From NCBI GenBank assembly GCA_020465985.1, contig JAANYP010004329.1:122067-186066 (forward strand): a stretch of DNA of 64,000 bases. The letters are read 5' to 3'. The position numbers and the translations under genes are program-made. Below the pieces are notes generated by a model. That model was not told the origin of the DNA. It saw only the letters and a list, made by a program, of their open reading frames with translations, and searched no databases. This DNA is from Centrapalus pauciflorus. Lineage: Eukaryota; Streptophyta; Magnoliopsida; Asterales; Asteraceae. Positions 61,568 through 64,000 of the stretch are shown here, in pieces. How positions within the stretch are numbered: position 1 is the stretch's first letter; every line of letters begins with the position of its first letter.

Positions 61568-62576
61568 AATAACTCAATCATTCTGAGAGAAACAAGGTAT
61601 GGAAACTGGTCCCTGCTCCTAAAGGCAAAACTATAATTGGCACTAAATGGGTTTTCAGGAATAAGATGGATGGGCAAGGTCATGTCATTAGAAATATGGC
61701 AAGACTGGTTGCTTAGGGTTATAGACAGGAGGAAGGAATTGACTATGATGAGACATTTGCTCCTGTGGCCAGGCTAGAAGCAATTCGTTTGTATCTAGCC
61801 TACGCTGCTCATAAGAGCATTAAGGTATTTCAAATGGATGTGAAGAGTGCATTTTTGAATGGGAAGCTGCAAGAAGAAGTTTATGTCAAGCAGCCTCCAG
61901 GTTTTGAAAATGAACAACATCCAGGTTTTGTCTATAAGTTGGACAAAGCTCTCTATGGTCTCAAACAAGCCCCTAGAGCCTGGTATGACACTCTTACTGA
62001 ATTTCTTATGAGCAATGGGTATTCTAGAGGTAAAGTGGATACCACACTGTTCATAAAGAAGGTGAAGTCTGATATTATGCTTGTTCAAATTTATGTGGAT
62101 GACATAATATTTGGTTCTACCAATGAGCAGTTATGCAAGAATTTTCATTACTCATGAAATCCAAATATGAAATGAGTATGATGGGAGAACTTACTTTCTT
62201 TTTAGGATTACAGGTTAAACAAACCTCAACTGGAATTTTTATAAATCAAAGAAAGTATACTTTAGATCTCTTGAAAAAGTTTAAATTTGATCAAAGTTCT
62301 CCTATTAAAACCCCAATGGCAACCAATGTAAAATTGGATGCTGATGCCAGTGGCAAAGCTGTTTCAGTAACAGCTTACAGAGGCATGATTGGGAGCTTGC
62401 TATATTTAACTGCTAGTAGACCTGATATTATGTTTGCCACCTGTTTGTGTGCTAGGTTCCAAGCTGATCCAAAGGAATCTCATCTAGCTGCTGTTAAAAG
62501 AATCTTTAGATACCTGAAGGGCACATCAGGTTTGGGTCTTTGGTATCCCAAAGACTCAAGCCTTGAACACCAATGA
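61568..62576 (+). pseudogene. Copia pol part 2: reverse transcriptase, truncated before RNase H
   Basis: Resumes the copia frame at the duplicated AATAA. RT motifs: WVFRNKMD, QMDVKSAFLNG, KALYGLKQAPRAWYD, YVDDIIFGST, MMGELTFFLGLQVKQ, LLYLTASRPDI and YLKGTSGLGLWYPKDSS. Disabled by TAG at 61714-61716 and a frame change near 62140. The frame leaves pol just after GLWYPKDSS, where RNase H should follow, and enters unrelated sequence, so RNase H was deleted. Confidence 0.88.
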
Positions 62577-63691
62577 GGAGGCTGTTAGGATTGGTGGAAG
62601 GACCCTCTGCTGTGAGGGTGGATCCTGAACATGCTCCCAAGGCAAAATCCAAAGCCAGGTCCAAGCTTGTTAAAAGGACCATGGCAACCACTGAAGTTGG
62701 GTCTGTCCACAAGAAGGCCAAAACAGCTGAGTCTGAGTCTGCTTCCTTAGCCTCTGTGGCTGAGGGGGAGCAGGCTCCTCACCCTGGTTCATCTGTTGAA
62801 CCTGAAGCCTTTGTGGCTGGTGCCTCTGTGGCACCTGAGACCATGGAACAGGCCAACCCAACTGTTCCTGACCCAGTCTCACACCCTGTCCAAACAGAAC
62901 CCATCATCTCTCCACAATCACCCACTTCATCAATCCACTACCAACGAAAATCACTCACCAAAAGGAAATCAGCCCAAACAACCAGCTCCTCTGTTCCCTC
63001 TCAACAGGGTTCAGTTGTAAGAGAAGCCACCCCTGCTGCCTCTCCTATTTTGGGAGAAGGTTCAGCACAATTGGAGCCTGCTTCACTCCAACCTGAGTCC
63101 ACCCAGAGTCAGCCTAGACCCTCTGGTTCCTCCCAACAGGAGCCAGTTGTACAAATGGAGATAGCCACCTCAACTATTCCAGCCTCCCAACAGGCTGAGA
63201 ATATTGAAAGACAGGAGCCCTCTCCACTCCATACTGAGTCCACACTGTCCCCTCCTCAAACTTCTTTACACCATGAGTCTGCACGAGGTGTCCACACTGC
63301 TGGTATAGACCAATCAGCAGCTCAGCCTCAAATTTCTGCTCCCTATGATACAGCTGTTCTACACCAAACAGCTGCTGAGGGACCAACAACCCAAGCTGAT
63401 GAACCTCAGGGAACATACCATCCCTTGGGTGAGGCTGCTCCTTCTATGCAAACTCCATCAGCAGGTTTCACCACTGCTGATGTTGAAATGCATATCCCAT
63501 CTCCCCATGATGAGGTGCTTTTACACCAAGTCACTGCAGAGGGAACACCCACTGGCCTTCATGAAGGTGTTGCAACACAAGAAGCATCTGAAAGGCCCCC
63601 AACATCAACCCCTTCTCCTGATGATGCAGCTACTGCCACTGCTGAGGGACCCTTTGACCCCTCCAAGCTGGGTCACATTACTTTTGCCTAG
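62573..63691 (+). pseudogene. Extra ORF of copia copy 2, Pro/Ser/Gln-rich segment
   Basis: A 372-codon open frame starting 4 bases before the end of the RT frame. The N-terminal part is basic (KAKSKARSKLVKRT, VHKKAKT); the rest is low complexity, rich in Pro, Ser, Thr, Gln and Glu, without a known domain. It ends at TAG 63689-63691, after which a related frame continues. It is most likely the truncated extra ORF of the SIRE-type element, joined to RT by the RNase H deletion. Not a host gene. Confidence 0.6.
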
Positions 63692-64000
63692 GCTATGGAG
63701 CTTCTTTCAACTGTTCCTCTCCCCTCTCCCCTCTCCATCACATCCTCATACACCAGCCTCATCCTCATCCTCTCCCTCAACACAATCTAAACAGTCCACC
63801 CATACACCTCCATCTCCTAAAGACCTTCCCTTGAAGGATCAGCTTACACTGCTGACCAACAAAGTTAGTTCTTTAGAATCCTCTGTGTCCTCTCTACCTT
63901 CTCTCATTTCAGAATTTGTGTCTGCCAAGCTTAAAGGATTCTTTGATCTGTTCAAAGATTCCTTCCCAACCACTACACAACCTGACCACTCTCCACAGCT
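63692..64000 (+). pseudogene. Continuation of the copia extra ORF in another frame (partial)
   Basis: From about 63745 to the edge one frame stays open and encodes a Ser/Pro-rich linker, then KDLPLKDQLTLLTNKVSSLE and SAKLKGFFDLFKDSFP, a probable coiled coil. It follows the stop at 63691 in a different frame, so a small indel likely separates the two. Cut by the window edge. Confidence 0.55.

Larger units (their letters stand above)
46707..64000 (+). mobile_element. SIRE-type Ty1/copia copy 2, split by a gypsy insertion, runs off the right edge
   Basis: LTR, primer-binding site, gag, protease, integrase and RT read left to right to 52499. They are interrupted by the gypsy element (52500-61567) and resume at 61568 with RT, a truncated RNase H junction and an extra ORF. 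Left flank CTAAC (46702-46706) is the candidate 5-bp target duplication. The 3' LTR lies beyond base 64000. All coding parts carry stops or frame changes. Confidence 0.92.

Overview
This is eukaryotic nuclear DNA from a flowering plant. The evidence is two intron-containing pectin methylesterase genes, an AT-rich background with long (TA)n tracts, and dense nested LTR retrotransposons, a CACTA transposon and several MITEs. The retrotransposon types (chromovirus Ty3/gypsy with chromodomain; SIRE/Maximus-type Ty1/copia with an extra ORF) suggest a eudicot, possibly Asteraceae; the family-level guess is inference only.

Layout. 1-1258: TA microsatellites carrying small MITEs. 1603-9668: the only two host genes that look intact, tandem pectin methylesterases on the + strand, each split by one phase-1 intron at the same place. 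The second has an N-terminal membrane anchor, a 309-bp Mutator-type MITE in its intron, and an unusual tail of about 260 residues (Lys-rich block plus five 33-34-residue Pro-rich repeats). 11183-15.6k: a decayed CACTA (En/Spm) transposon. 15.7-20.6k: MITEs in TA tracts and a 3.8-kb element with long terminal inverted repeats holding two oppositely oriented tRNA-like sequences. 20.7-21.6k: fragments resembling host genes (SEN1-like helicase, ABCB transporter).

22.9-33.0k: a Ty1/copia copy full of single-base indels, an 815-bp run of N, then a partial Ty3/gypsy. This block is collinear with the better copy at 46.7-56.7k, so it is either a duplication or an assembly artefact. 33.0-38.2k: decayed copia remnants. 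38.2-46.7k: a minus-strand SIRE-type copia (LTR, extra ORF, RNase H end) with arrays of TCGAGT-like motifs and two hAT MITEs, each with an 8-bp target duplication.

46.7-64.0k: a plus-strand SIRE-type copia inserted into that element and itself split at 52500 by a young 9.07-kb chromovirus (52500-61567, 5-bp target duplication). The copia resumes at 61568 and runs off the right edge. From about 10 kb onward nothing looks like a functional host gene. The working biology is cell-wall pectin remodelling by the two esterases; the rest is several layers of transposon insertion.
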